From the NCBI GenBank assembly GCA_950022655.1, contig OX465588.1, positions 20,260,527 to 20,324,526 on the forward strand: 64,000 bases of DNA, given 5' to 3'. The DNA comes from Alentia gelatinosa (lineage: Eukaryota > Annelida > Polychaeta > Phyllodocida > Polynoidae). Under the pieces are notes generated by a model that searched no databases, was not told the origin of the DNA, and saw nothing but the letters and a program-made list of their open reading frames with translations. This document shows, piece after piece, positions 10,820-20,064 of the stretch (positions are counted from its first letter, which is position 1; every line of letters begins with the position of its first letter). Made by a program: the position numbers and the translations under genes.

Positions 10820-12055
10820 TTACGCGTTCTCTTCTAGGATAGCTTGTGCCACCGTTTTTGGTTTCTCTAAGGGCTCGACCTTTTTCTTATAATGGCGGGC
10901 CATAGTACGCTCACACTTCCATGAGCCATATGACAATAAGGCTTGTGTTTCAACACCCAGCTTAGCACCTGCTGAAGTGCCTGCTCCTCGGGTAGAGTGA
11001 GCGGAGTATCTGGACGTGTCAACCCCGCTTAGCGCTAGGGTGTGAACAACGTAGCGGGATACGGTGTCTCGGTGTACCGGCTTGTGGGGTTTTCTGAAAG
11101 AAATAACAAGCTGATCTGATTTTCGAATACTTTTTGTTATTTCCAAATAATCTTTTAGTAGTTGAACTATGCAAAGAACTTTGCATTTCGGGAACGGTTT
11201 CAAGGAAATGGTTTTTAGTGATTCACCAGTCTTCGCTGTTTTCATCAACTTTGTGAGCACGAAATTGACCGTATTGTCTTCTAACGTGGACATGTTGTTA
11301 ATGGATAGTGCCGTTACGGCTTGTCCGCGTTCCCCAGTAACTAGCAAAAACAGTACAACAAGTTTTTTCGTAATTTTGTCTAATGAAAGGGTGGAATTTT
11401 CTCCCCATTTTTTGAATAAATCGAATACAAGTGAAATATCCCAAAATTGATGGTATTTTGGTTTTGGTGGTTTTCGAAGATAGGCGGATCTTATAGCCCG
11501 TTTAACCCAAAATGAGCTACCTATTGTTTGTCCGTTCTTCAAGGTTGGCAAGAGAAAGGAAAGGGCACAGCGTGCAGTGTTTATGGAGCCATAAGCAAAC
11601 CCGTCATCTGAAAGTTGTTTTAAGAATTGACATACTTGGAAAATTTCCGGATTTAGTTTATCTATTTTTTGATTTTTACAAAATTTTTCCCATTTCTGGA
11701 GATATGTGTTATATGATTTTTTCGTGCTGGGTTGCCATGACTCCATTAGGAATGCAGCAGTCTCCTTTTCACAATTTTGTTGTGATATCAGTTGTTCGTT
11801 TACAATACCGAAAAAATCAGAGGTAGTCCTTTTTGAAACACATGTTGTTGACTTTCTGGAAGTATCAGATTGTTTTTCTTTCTTCCTATTTTTCGTGTGT
11901 ATTTTGACTGGTTTTGTAACTGGGTATACCAGGCTGCTGTTGGCCAGTCTGGAGTGACTAGCGCAATCCAGTCGGGCTTGTCTGTTCTCACCTTCTTCAA
12001 GACTTTCAGTATGAGGCTGAAAGGTGGGAATGCATATGCTTGTAAACCATGCCAT
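10820..12055 (-). CDS. DIRS tyrosine recombinase (integrase)
   Basis: A 411-residue frame that would integrate the circular cDNA by site-specific recombination through a 3'-phosphotyrosine intermediate. An N-terminal SAM-like core-binding domain lies at about residues 104-200 (from SWQPSTKKSYNTYLQKW), followed by the catalytic domain. Catalytic residues are visible: Arg243 (VTGERGQAV), His353 and Arg356 (SAHSTRGA), Trp379 (GSWK) and the nucleophile Tyr389 (MARHYKKK). The start shown is the first ATG in frame. Residues 1-85 overlap the end of the RT ORF in the -1 frame, are lysine/serine-rich and look linker-like. Translation may therefore start further in or follow a -1 shift from the RT ORF. 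The stop is at 10820-10822. No internal stops, so probably functional. Confidence 0.93.
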   Translation of the reverse strand: MAWFTSICIPTFQPHTESLEEGENRQARLDCASHSRLANSSLVYPVTKPVKIHTKNRKKEKQSDTSRKSTTCVSKRTTSDFFGIVNEQLISQQNCEKETAAFLMESWQPSTKKSYNTYLQKWEKFCKNQKIDKLNPEIFQVCQFLKQLSDDGFAYGSINTARCALSFLLPTLKNGQTIGSSFWVKRAIRSAYLRKPPKPKYHQFWDISLVFDLFKKWGENSTLSLDKITKKLVVLFLLVTGERGQAVTALSINNMSTLEDNTVNFVLTKLMKTAKTGESLKTISLKPFPKCKVLCIVQLLKDYLEITKSIRKSDQLVISFRKPHKPVHRDTVSRYVVHTLALSGVDTSRYSAHSTRGAGTSAGAKLGVETQALLSYGSWKCERTMARHYKKKVEPLEKPKTVAQAILEENA

Positions 12056-13680
12056 GATATTGAAAATGCGTCAAAGTGTGTTGCCTGTGGGTCTGGCTTC
12101 CACGAACAAAAATACGAACATTTTGCATTCCTAAAGGAGGCAAATAGGTCAATTTCAGGTTGTCCTACCAATTTTGTTAGTTTTACAAATAGTTTGGGCG
12201 ATAATTGTATCTCTAAATTATCTTTGAACTCCCTCGATGCTCTATCCGCGAGTGTGTTTAGCACTCCCGGGAGGTGTGATATCACAATCCAATTGTTTGT
12301 ACTTTCTGCCCATGACCAAATATCTTTAGCTATGGAATCGCATGAAATTGACCTAACTCCTCCTTGTTTTCTAACATAAGCAAGGGCGGTCGTGTTGTCT
12401 GTGAGGATATGAATTGTCTTATTTCTTTCTCTACAGAAACTTTTTAAAGCTAGATCGATTGCTTTTAGTTCTAACACGTTGATGTGTTGTGTTTCATGTG
12501 GTTCCCACCTACCACCTATGGAGGTCCCCAATGAGTGGGCTCCCCAGCCTTCCAGGCTGGCATCCGTTGATATTTCTAGATCTGGTGTTAAGGATCTTAT
12601 TTTCCTCTTTGAGTTTTGGATGTGTGTAAGCCACCATTGAACATCGCTCAAACCTAAACGGGAAATTTTCATTGTTTTATCAAATTTCCCTTTGTGTCGA
12701 ACTAGAGCTTCGTTTTTATCCCTTTCTAGTGACTTTATGTGTGCTAGACCGTAGTCAACCGCAGGTGTGTATGCTACCATTAGACCTACTAGCATTGCGC
12801 ACTCACGTATAGTGATTACATCCTTCTGGGTAATTTCATTTGCGCATGTTTGGAACTTATGAACTTTTGTTTCGCTTAAGGTTACTTCTAGTTTATCTGA
12901 ATTGATAATGAACCCTAGGAATTGTAGTTTGTTTGTTGGTTTACAAATAGACTTTTGTGGATGAATTACAAACCCTAGCGAGTCTAATGTTTTTGCGAGA
13001 ATTGAGACAGTTTTTGAACATTGGGATCTTGTACTAGCGATTACGAATGAGTCGTCTATGTAACCGAAACAGTTTCCGCCTTGTTTTCTGACGTGTGCAA
13101 AAACTGGACTTAGTAATTTGGTGAAAATTCGCGGGGCGCATGCCAGACCGTTCGGTAAAACGGTGAATTGAAACAAAGTTTCTTTCCAAATAAATCTAAG
13201 GTATTTTCTGTCTGTTTCAGCTATGCTTATCGAATAATAAGCGTCCTTTAAGTCGATAGAAGCCATGTAATCACCCTTCTCTACTAGGTCTAGTGCGGTT
13301 GTTAGTGTTGTCATTTTGAAATGTTCATACTGGATGTATTTGTTCAGTTCTGTTAGGTCTAGGATTACACGGATGTTGTTATTAGGTTTTGGTCTCGTGA
13401 AAATGTTTGAGATCCATTCCCCCGATGTGTGGTGTGTCTGTTCTATGATACCTTTTTCAAGCATAGATGTTATTTCTTTGTCTACCTTTTCCCTTTCTTC
13501 TTTTCTTAACTTGTAAGGGTGTGGAGGTTTCAACTGAATAGGCCTTTCGGTAAAGTCCAGTCTAACTCCTTTAACATGGTTTATAACCCACCTATCTTTT
13601 GTTACGTTTTTCCAATCTCTTACGAAACATTTCGTTTGACCTGCTTTGAAACTTTCTGGGGTATTGTTCAATGACAACAT
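11800..13680 (-). CDS. DIRS reverse transcriptase-RNase H-Dam-like methyltransferase
   Basis: A 626-residue polyprotein. RT motif A is SIDLKDAYYS (Asp143), motif B FTVLPNGLACAPRIF (173-187), and motif C YIDD (207-210). RNase H acidic residues are Asp373 (STDASLEGWG), Glu404 (VLELKAIDLAL), Asp428 (LTDNTTALAYV) and Asp479 (NTLADRASR). Residues about 508-570 match the Dam-type adenine methyltransferase domain known in DIRS1 elements: PEIDLFAS, a conserved SWKPDPQA, DAFS..W, and FPPF (551-554) at the place of the NPPY/DPPF motif. The frame is open upstream of the ATG at 13680 and overlaps the Gag C-terminus in the -1 frame, so expression as a Gag-Pol fusion is possible; no perfect slippery heptamer was found. 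The YR ORF overlaps the last 256 bp. Confidence 0.95.
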   Translation of the reverse strand: MLSLNNTPESFKAGQTKCFVRDWKNVTKDRWVINHVKGVRLDFTERPIQLKPPHPYKLRKEEREKVDKEITSMLEKGIIEQTHHTSGEWISNIFTRPKPNNNIRVILDLTELNKYIQYEHFKMTTLTTALDLVEKGDYMASIDLKDAYYSISIAETDRKYLRFIWKETLFQFTVLPNGLACAPRIFTKLLSPVFAHVRKQGGNCFGYIDDSFVIASTRSQCSKTVSILAKTLDSLGFVIHPQKSICKPTNKLQFLGFIINSDKLEVTLSETKVHKFQTCANEITQKDVITIRECAMLVGLMVAYTPAVDYGLAHIKSLERDKNEALVRHKGKFDKTMKISRLGLSDVQWWLTHIQNSKRKIRSLTPDLEISTDASLEGWGAHSLGTSIGGRWEPHETQHINVLELKAIDLALKSFCRERNKTIHILTDNTTALAYVRKQGGVRSISCDSIAKDIWSWAESTNNWIVISHLPGVLNTLADRASREFKDNLEIQLSPKLFVKLTKLVGQPEIDLFASFRNAKCSYFCSWKPDPQATHFDAFSISWHGLQAYAFPPFSLILKVLKKVRTDKPDWIALVTPDWPTAAWYTQLQNQSKYTRKIGRKKNNLILPESQQHVFQKGLPLIFSVL

Positions 13681-13745
13681 TTGTATTTCAAATTGTTCCT
13701 GCTCATCACCAATGTTTGGGCTTTTACACGCGTTTACACATACCT

Positions 13746-15278
13746 CTATTTCTTCTTCTGATTCTGCCCTTGTTGCTGTTGCTGTTGGGATTGGTTTTTG
13801 TTGTACCAGGGTTTCTGCTGGTAGCCGCTGTTGTTTTGGCTCTGGTTGTTGTTGTAGTTCTGCTGGTATCCATAACCTTTGTTGTTGTTGTTGCGTTGAT
13901 GGTAGTTTTGGTTGCGAAACCCCATCCCCTGGTTGTTGTAGCGGCGACCCTGACGCTGATGGTAAGGCTTTGTTGGCTTTGCTTTGTCAGGTTTGGCTGG
14001 AGATTTCGCGAGGAGTTTCTTCGCCATTTTTTCGCCCTTTTCGACTTCTTTCACTGAAGTATTTACATCGCCGAAAAGACTTTTAGTGCTGAGTGGCGCA
14101 TTGATAGTGGTTTCAGCTAGATCACGGGCAAGTTTTGGTCTAAATGCTTCCCGTCGTCTTTTTGTTATCAATGAGTTAGCAATGAAAAGTAATCTCATTG
14201 CATCGATGGCGGATTGGGACGCTTTGTTCAACTCCTCATCTTCCTCACCTCTTTTAAAAGCGATTTCGATGAAGGGAATCATTGCGGTGTAGGAGGCCAT
14301 CATGGCCTGGGTGGCGTGTACCAATTGTAGATCCATCTTTTTAAGGTGTGAGTCTATTTCCTTTGCGTTTCGGAACCCCTCTTCCATGAGGGGTACCGCC
14401 ATGTTGGTCACGTTTGCAGGAGGTGGATACTTTTCCGTTAATGCTTTTGATTCCTTTGCGTCAATGTTTGCGTTATAATAGGAGTCAATGAGACCCGCTA
14501 AAGAGTCGTCGATTGGTGGCGATGATTTCGGCTTATCTATGTCCGCGAACCTAGATAAACCTGCAGTAGTGATTGCCCCGGGTTTGGCCTTGGCAAATCT
14601 TTCCTTCTTTTCCTCTTTAGGCTCAGGGTCCGCGGCAGCCTCAGCGGGGGTCTGTTGAGTTTGTACGGGGTTCGCCTGCGTACCCTGCACGGGTGTTTGT
14701 GTGGGTACGGGGTTTACCCGCGTACCCTGCACGGGTGCCTGAACCTGAACAGCCGATGTATTGCACAGTTTTTGAGTAGAAATAGTGTTTGGCACATTAT
14801 CCTCATGTAGATGATCATCATTTTGAGTTGGTACTTGTGGGAGTTTCATTGTCCAGTTTAAGTTGGGCAACAATGACTGAATCAATTGCAACCCCAGCTC
14901 TCCCTGGAGTAGCGCATGTGGGTTTGCTAATGGCGGCTGCTGACACCTCTGGGCGGGGGTTAGACTTCCTTTAGAACTATGGTCACTGTCTAGATGTGAA
15001 TAATGCGACACACTTTCACAGCTTGAGGGTGTAGAAATGATTTTTCGCACCTTCTTTGTCCTTCTCTTCTTTCTCGGTTGCGGGTCTTCCTCCGAGGAGT
15101 CAGAATCCGAAATGGGGTGTCGTTTAGCCCCTTTGTTATGAAACCCCTCGGGCGCCGCCATGTTGTAAATGGGGTCTTTCGAGGTGGAAGGCACAGGTGA
15201 TGAAGACTTGTCCTTGGATATTTCCGCGGATTTGTCAGAGTTCTTAACTAATTCTGCTTGTTGTTGTAATGCAGACAT
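13746..15278 (-). CDS. DIRS Gag-like protein
   Basis: A 510-residue protein, first ORF after the 357-bp leader. Residues 57-65 form an acidic serine cluster, followed by a basic stretch RKKRRTKKVRK (69-79) resembling a nuclear localisation signal. A 14-residue tandem repeat (APVQGTRVNPVPTQ, TPVQGTQANPVQTQ) occupies 181-208. Residues about 255-405 contain the helix-rich DIRS Gag core (EKYPPPANVTNMAVPLM, KRRREAFRPKL, LFGDVN). The C-terminus from about 440 is Asn/Gln/Arg/Gly/Tyr-rich with a poly-Gln run and no zinc knuckle, so RNA binding is probably by this low-complexity basic tail. Family role: packages the element RNA. The ATG at 15278 is the first in a long open frame. Confidence 0.85.
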   Translation of the reverse strand: MSALQQQAELVKNSDKSAEISKDKSSSPVPSTSKDPIYNMAAPEGFHNKGAKRHPISDSDSSEEDPQPRKKRRTKKVRKIISTPSSCESVSHYSHLDSDHSSKGSLTPAQRCQQPPLANPHALLQGELGLQLIQSLLPNLNWTMKLPQVPTQNDDHLHEDNVPNTISTQKLCNTSAVQVQAPVQGTRVNPVPTQTPVQGTQANPVQTQQTPAEAAADPEPKEEKKERFAKAKPGAITTAGLSRFADIDKPKSSPPIDDSLAGLIDSYYNANIDAKESKALTEKYPPPANVTNMAVPLMEEGFRNAKEIDSHLKKMDLQLVHATQAMMASYTAMIPFIEIAFKRGEEDEELNKASQSAIDAMRLLFIANSLITKRRREAFRPKLARDLAETTINAPLSTKSLFGDVNTSVKEVEKGEKMAKKLLAKSPAKPDKAKPTKPYHQRQGRRYNNQGMGFRNQNYHQRNNNNKGYGYQQNYNNNQSQNNSGYQQKPWYNKNQSQQQQQQGQNQKKK

Positions 15279-15565
15279 TTTGCGTGGATATAGTCTCTCC
15301 AGGTAATGAGAACTATTCCTGCAATTCTTAAGTAAGTGGGTGCTGAAGACAAGCCTCTAGGCGTCCCACGCAGCAGTAGGGCTGCAACAGAAAACAAACC
15401 AAGTAAGGTTATTTTTCTGTTAAAGTAAATTAACAACCAACACAAAGTCAGTTGTAATAATAGTAGTTGTAAATACAAAATTTTTTGCGGTAAATAACAA
15501 TATTTTTAGGTTTTTGTCTTACCTTGCTCAAGTTCACGTCTGACCTCTCTCGGTGTTCGCGCTGT
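15279..15565 (-). promoter_or_regulatory. DIRS 5' leader
   Basis: Non-coding region between the 5' ITR and the gag ATG. Promoter activity is expected to lie in or near the 5' ITR by analogy with DIRS1. No specific promoter element was identified. Confidence 0.45.
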
Positions 15566-15595
15566 ACTGACTAATCACATAGTTCATCTTCCCTG
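15566..15595. repeat. DIRS inverted terminal repeat, high-coordinate copy
   Basis: Perfect 30-bp inverse of 10017-10046. In coding sense it lies just inside the 50-bp 5' outer extension. Confidence 0.92.
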
Positions 15596-15635
15596 TATTC
15601 TGGGGCGACAGAAAATAGTCCGTAGTGAGTAGGAA
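15586..15635. repeat. DIRS terminal extension at the element 5' end
   Basis: The outermost 50 bp (overlapping the ITR by 10 bp). It is the exact complement of 10269-10318 in the ICR. Host sequence resumes with CTGGTGACTTC. No duplication of the low-end flank is visible. Confidence 0.92.
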
Positions 15636-16181
15636 CTGGTGACTTCTCGGTGTGCACTTGGGTTCGACATAGTTGGGAGGCTCCAGTCGTGTCCAGGCGC
15701 GAACGGTGTTGGAGCTGGCTTGGAGGGTCTGTGTACGTGTTTCGGAGGTCGGGGTTTAGTGGGGTCATGTGGTGGTAGTGGCAGAGGGTGGAGGCAAAGG
15801 CACCACGATGACCCCAAGACCTCGGGCTCTCAAATAGCACGACATGTACAGAACTCTATCGCCACACACACTGTCCCCAAAAGCTAAAGAACATGTTGCT
15901 CTGTAGATATGTGGCCGCCAATGCATAACCGTACAGATATGGCGCCATCCAAGCCTGTGAAAAATGCCGCAGAGCTCAGTTTCACTCATTCAAGATTATC
16001 TATGTCATTCAAAACCTCAATACTCCTAACAACATTCACTATTACACTCATTACTATTATCTGCTCTCATTAGAGCGTTCACGCCCTATATACATTGCCT
16101 AAAGGTTAGAGCGGTCACATATAGACATCCAGTGTACTGCAAAAAGCTATCCCTTCACTATGTATTTGCTATGCACTGTGA
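15636..16181. other. no gene seen; GC-richer host flank of the DIRS insertion
   Basis: 15640-15840 is GC-richer than its surroundings and gives frames on both strands, some running into the element, with no recognised domain. The remainder is AT-rich. Confidence 0.5.
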
Positions 16182-16630
16182 TACAGTGAAACCCTGATTA
16201 AGGATGCTTAAGGGGAGCACCCTTTGTTTCCAAGCAAAGTGACCCCTTAAGTGGGGTGTCCCCATCCCCTTAAGTGAGGTGTCCCCATAAGTGAGATTTT
16301 CAGTCTGCCGATGGTTAGGCTATGTAGTATGTAATACCTTTATCAAGGTGAAACTATGGCATAGAGCCACAGACGCCTACCTGGCAGCTATATATTCTGT
16401 TGCCCGGTGTCTGATTGTCTAAACACTCGTCTAACCGTGCCACATACACACCATTAACAAGCACTTTAGATATCAAGAATGCTGTTCCTACACTCCCCAC
16501 CAGATTTGATAAGGTGTCCCTCCAATGTGTCCTCTGAAGCGTGTTTAAGAAGTATTCTGTACCAAAATAACTGTCTCCTTGAGCGGGGTGTCTCCTTACG
16601 CGGTGTGTCCCCTTAAGTGGGATTCCTCTT
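16182..16630. mobile_element. pogo/Tigger-like MITE remnant
   Basis: It opens with TACAGTGAAACCCTGATTAA and closes with the complement of a related sequence containing ATCCCACTTAAGGGGACAC. The interior repeats CTTAAGTG.GGTGTCCCC several times. Ends of the type CAGTNGAACC with TA flanks are characteristic of pogo/Tigger elements. No transposase. Borders are approximate. Confidence 0.45.
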
Positions 16631-16704
16631 GATCTCGGTTAGAATGAACTCTTAATAGAGGGGACATGTTATTGGGAAAGGACCAGGGTGCCAGTATCTC
16701 AGTG

Positions 16705-16925
16705 TCTTAGAGGTATGACCAGCTGACCATGACCAATCATTCAAGACGGAAATCCCTCATTGACCCACTGATGCTTGTTATGTTTGGATCCGAGGCTCAG
16801 GCAGTTGCATGAATGGCAAGTTTACTGGGTGCAAATGGGTTACAGAAATTATCCATAGACTGAATGTAACCCAAACCTTTTATTTGTTATTCATTTATAA
16901 TTGCACACTCATTTATCAATGATGA
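16705..16925 (+). repeat. dispersed repeat, copy 1
   Basis: About 220 bp that matches 61210-61425 in the same orientation with many substitutions and small gaps. Best-conserved blocks are CCAGCTGACCATGACCAA, GACTGAATGTAACCCAAACC and CATTTATAATTGCA. Nature unknown; possibly a SINE or the tail of a larger element. Confidence 0.65.
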
Positions 16926-17363
16926 ACAAAGTTTCTTTGTATGGTGTTACATTATCATCGAGAGATTTATTGCCATATTGCCCTGAATTAAATAACCTAA
17001 ATAAATCCTTTGTGTCACTGATTCGCTATATACTCGGTCCAGAAGTGAGTGGTTTAATATTTAAGAGGTCTTTTTTTACATGCTTGTGTAAACAGATACA
17101 TCTCTTTCACGGTCTATGGAGACATTTACATTATCCTACCTCTAATAGAAAAGACACCATAGACTTAACATAGGAAAATTTTATGTGGCATGTGACATAA
17201 AGTATTTTTTATATACCTAGAGAAAAGATATTGACCAATCAGCGATCAGGAATTATTCACCTGTGAAAATAGTTCCGGCTGCAGAGAAAAATTCTGACAG
17301 GTTCAAACATGGCAATTTACGTATTGTCATGGAAACTGGGTAGGATAAATTCTAAACCGAACT

Positions 17364-17487
17364 CGAGTTAGCCTGGTCAAGGTTTATACCACTCTGTCCA
17401 GGTCTGCTACTCACTGCGCTCAGCTATCGCTTCACACACTATATACGCGACCCATCGTGGCATAAACCTTGACCAGGCTAACTCTCG
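17364..17487. mobile_element. 124-bp foldback MITE, TTAGCCTGG end type
   Basis: Terminal arms of about 27 bp (AGTTAGCCTGGTCAAGGTTT and its complement) are almost perfect. It shares the TTAGCCTGG end with 5920-6035. Confidence 0.7.
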
Positions 17488-17489
17488 TT

Positions 17490-18360
17490 TAGTTTCTACT
17501 AATTATTTTCGTCGTGTCATTTATCAAATGCGATATTGTCATTATTTCGCCTCCGCCCGTGTGGTTTCATGCCTCTTCCAGGTGAAGATGCATATAATTC
17601 ATATTGCATGTAAAAGTGAATGCATGTTGTAAAAAAGGACTCCTTTTCTAATGATTAAAAAACAAATATTGAGTAGCGTTTTATATGAATAAAGAAAATG
17701 GTTCTCTGAAGGTTCTGTATTAGCTGGACATTTGTTATACAAAAGTATTATGTATTGCTAAGTGTATGTATACATTTTGTAGATGTATCTATATCTATAT
17801 AAACACACATATATGGGCGGGATAACCTAATCCTCGTTATTCAGTTAAAATACCCGGCAGCCCTTGCGTTTGCTCATGTGGATCAAACAGACTGGACAAC
17901 CATTGCCAAAACACAAGAACCCTTTGTATTTCTGGGAGAATTTTTGAAAAATTTCCGAAAGTGGTTCAGAAATTAATCGCCTGCTCAGCGTGCTCTTTGT
18001 CACACTCCCAAAGAGTTGTTATAGTACTGTAAGCTTGTAACAACGGCAGTCGAATCTTGCAAGAAAGGTTTGATCACGCCTACTTCAAAACTATGCATAT
18101 GAAAATACTTTCATGCATAGATACACAATACATAAATATGCATATTTACTCGCATGTATACGGGCATACCGACAGGCAATCATACCTACTAATACTTCGT
18201 ACTTACATGAACACGTCTATGGCAGACTATGCATATACTTTACATATACACATACCAGACACACACAGAACATTTAACTACGTGTATACAATACCTCAAA
18301 CGACAAATGTATTAAGCTTCATACATGCCCTGAGGCACATATTCACATAGAATTTAAAAA
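17490..18360. other. no gene seen; CATA/TGCATA-rich low-complexity stretch at 18080-18350
   Basis: AT-rich. From about 18080 the sequence is dense in CATA, ATGCAT and ACATA words, which creates a spurious 97-residue His/Tyr-rich frame. Confidence 0.55.
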
Positions 18361-18559
18361 GAACCTAAATATATTCCCGGGGACCTGGGGTGGGATAAGT
18401 ACCATTGGTGGCCGGCGAGGCCCTAGTGTTCAGATGATGAACCCTACTCAGTGTGTCCACTCAGTAACGCGGGCCAGTCTAAAAATAACCTCAGCGGTCA
18501 GTCTTTGTGTGTGCTTTCCCCCCTAAAATAACCCGAGACTGGGCGGTGACCCACGCACA

Positions 18560-18720
18560 CCCCCCGAAATAGGCAACGGCCCGGCGGCTCTGTTGTGGTG
18601 TTACGTAAGAAGCGCTTATTTTAACCAAGCGTCGTCAGGTATTTATAAGATTTGAACCCGCGCCAAAATACAGCGGCTCTGGGTCGTTGGCCGTCGCTTT
18701 ATCGACCGTGGGATCCTTTG
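18560..18720 (-). mobile_element. possible tRNA-derived SINE
   Basis: On the minus strand, from about 18718, the sequence reads GATCCCACGGTCGATAAAGC, then GACGGCCAACGACCCAGAGC, and GGCGCGGGTTCAAATCTT (near 18640). The last block fits a pol III B box (GGTTCAAATC) and the first a loose A box, about 55 bp apart, as in a tRNA-derived SINE head. The GC-rich sequence down to about 18370 could be its body. No tail or target duplication was defined. Confidence 0.45.
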
Positions 18721-18943
18721 GGAAGGAGAAGAGTAGAATGTAGCTGTGAATAAACCCGACAAGTACACACGATTAAACCTTAACAAGGCGCACCGACCTC
18801 CATGTGGTGTTATTTGGAGGAGGCTGGTGATAAAATTTTCATATAAATCTCACCAACTCAGCACAGACCCCTATCGAAATCAAGACCTACATACAAAGTG
18901 TAATCATCAATAAACCACATCAAACCATATATATATGTGCATT

Positions 18944-19040
18944 TATTACCCACCTGATACGGAGTCTCCATACTAAGCCTATGTAGCTTACAGATTGCTA
19001 CTGAGTAGGATACGGAGCTGCGTACCCTCCTAGGAGGATA
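18944..19040. repeat. repeat end shared with 41316-41345
   Basis: TTTATTACCCACCTGATACG at 18950 is the inverse of the sequence ending at 41345 (TTATTAACCACCTAATACGG in minus sense). Downstream lies a small palindrome (CCTCCTAGGAGG). Probably the end of another MITE family. Confidence 0.45.
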
Positions 19041-19168
19041 CGGATTTTTGAGATGAAAGTAGTCCCATTATGATGAAAGTAGTCCCAAACTTAACTTCTT
19101 AACTATATTGAAAAGTTTTCTAACGATCATATTTATTGCTTAAATCTAAAAATAAGTGAGTAATAAAT

Positions 19169-19294
19169 ACAATATAACCATGATTTGGATCGTAGTTGAC
19201 GCTACGCATTACACCTCGCTATCGCTCGGAGTATTACTACGCGTCAACTACTCGGAGAATACGGCCACTCAGATCGAAATCATGGTAATATTGT
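19169..19294. mobile_element. foldback MITE, ACAATAT family, copy 1 (126 bp)
   Basis: Ends ACAATATAACCATGATTTGG and, complemented, ACAATATTACCATGATTTCG. The centre has TATTACTACGCGTCAACT and CTCGGAG, shared with the copy at 30031. Flanks read AATAAAT on the left and GTGTATA on the right. Confidence 0.7.
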
Positions 19295-19344
19295 GTATAT
19301 ATACCTATCTATTTATTCTTTATGACCTTTCATTTTGTTCAACT

Positions 19345-19494
19345 ACAGCAGAACCCCGCCTAACGGACACCTAACGAGAAAATCAAAAACCTCTATTAGA
19401 TGTTTATTTCAACCCCGCGTAAGCGGGCACCCCACATAAGTGTACACTTTTGCCCAGAACGGAGGGTGAACGCTTACGCGGGGTTCAACTCTGA
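19345..19494. mobile_element. 150-bp pogo/Tigger-like MITE
   Basis: Ends ACAGCAGAACCCCGCCTAAC and, complemented, CAGAGTTGAACCCCGCGTAA. The GAACCCCGC core and the outer ACAGCA resemble pogo-type termini. No coding capacity. Confidence 0.5.
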
Positions 19495-20064
19495 ATGATT
19501 TCTAATCGGACGTGAAAATATGGACAGATGAACCTTTAGGTTGTGCTGACGAACAGAAAAAGACTGAGACTAGCACTCAAGAAGAAACCAACAAGTTTTG
19601 GTCAAAGTCGTCATTCTCCATGAATTTGATGCAGAGTGATATGAACAAGATGAAGCTGAGTGGATATCATGTAGCATTCAGACGAGTTGGAGAACGACTT
19701 CATTGATCAAAACAAGTTGCTTTCTGTATCTATCTTACCCCTGTACATACTAAAATTGTGGACGACACAGAGAATATACACCATGGTGAATGGACTGGAA
19801 TACTCGTAGGGGCATGGAGAACGCGATTTGGCATATTGGACAAAAATACCAGAGGTGAGATAAAGCAATAAACGGGATTACTGACAAGTCCTTCAGAGAC
19901 AAATCAGCAGGGGGCGTCACCATCGCCGCTTCCTTTGCAATGAATTTTATATAGGTCCGTTTTAGACTTGTTTATGACATCGAAAATTTGGTTTGACACT
20001 TTATACTGACAATGCTGGTCATCCTATTTCATTATTGGAAATTATATTTGAAGCCTAGGTTTTC

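Larger units (their letters stand above)
9930..15635 (-). mobile_element. complete DIRS-like tyrosine-recombinase retrotransposon
   Basis: A 5.7-kb element lies on the minus strand with order Gag, RT-RNase H-methyltransferase, tyrosine recombinase. The termini show the DIRS hallmark: a 30-bp perfect inverted terminal repeat (10017-10046 with 15566-15595), outer extensions (93 bp at the low end, 50 bp at the high end), and an internal complementary region (10177-10318) that is the exact complement of both extensions joined end to end. There are no LTRs and no obvious target duplication, as expected when a circular DNA is integrated by a YR. All three frames are open and catalytic residues are present. 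The perfect terminal matches point to a recent insertion. Confidence 0.95.

Noticed and set aside
11870..12379. 169-residue plus-strand ORF inside the DIRS-like element
   Set aside because: It is antisense to the RT/RNase H and recombinase overlap, has no domain, and is explained by codon bias of the real frames.
13646..14086. Cys- and Val-rich plus-strand ORFs of 128-146 residues
   Set aside because: Antisense shadows of the Gln/Asn-rich Gag tail (CAA/AAC codons read as TTG/GTT).
18057..18350. 97-residue His/Tyr-rich ORF
   Set aside because: Encoded by a CATA/TGCATA-rich low-complexity stretch.
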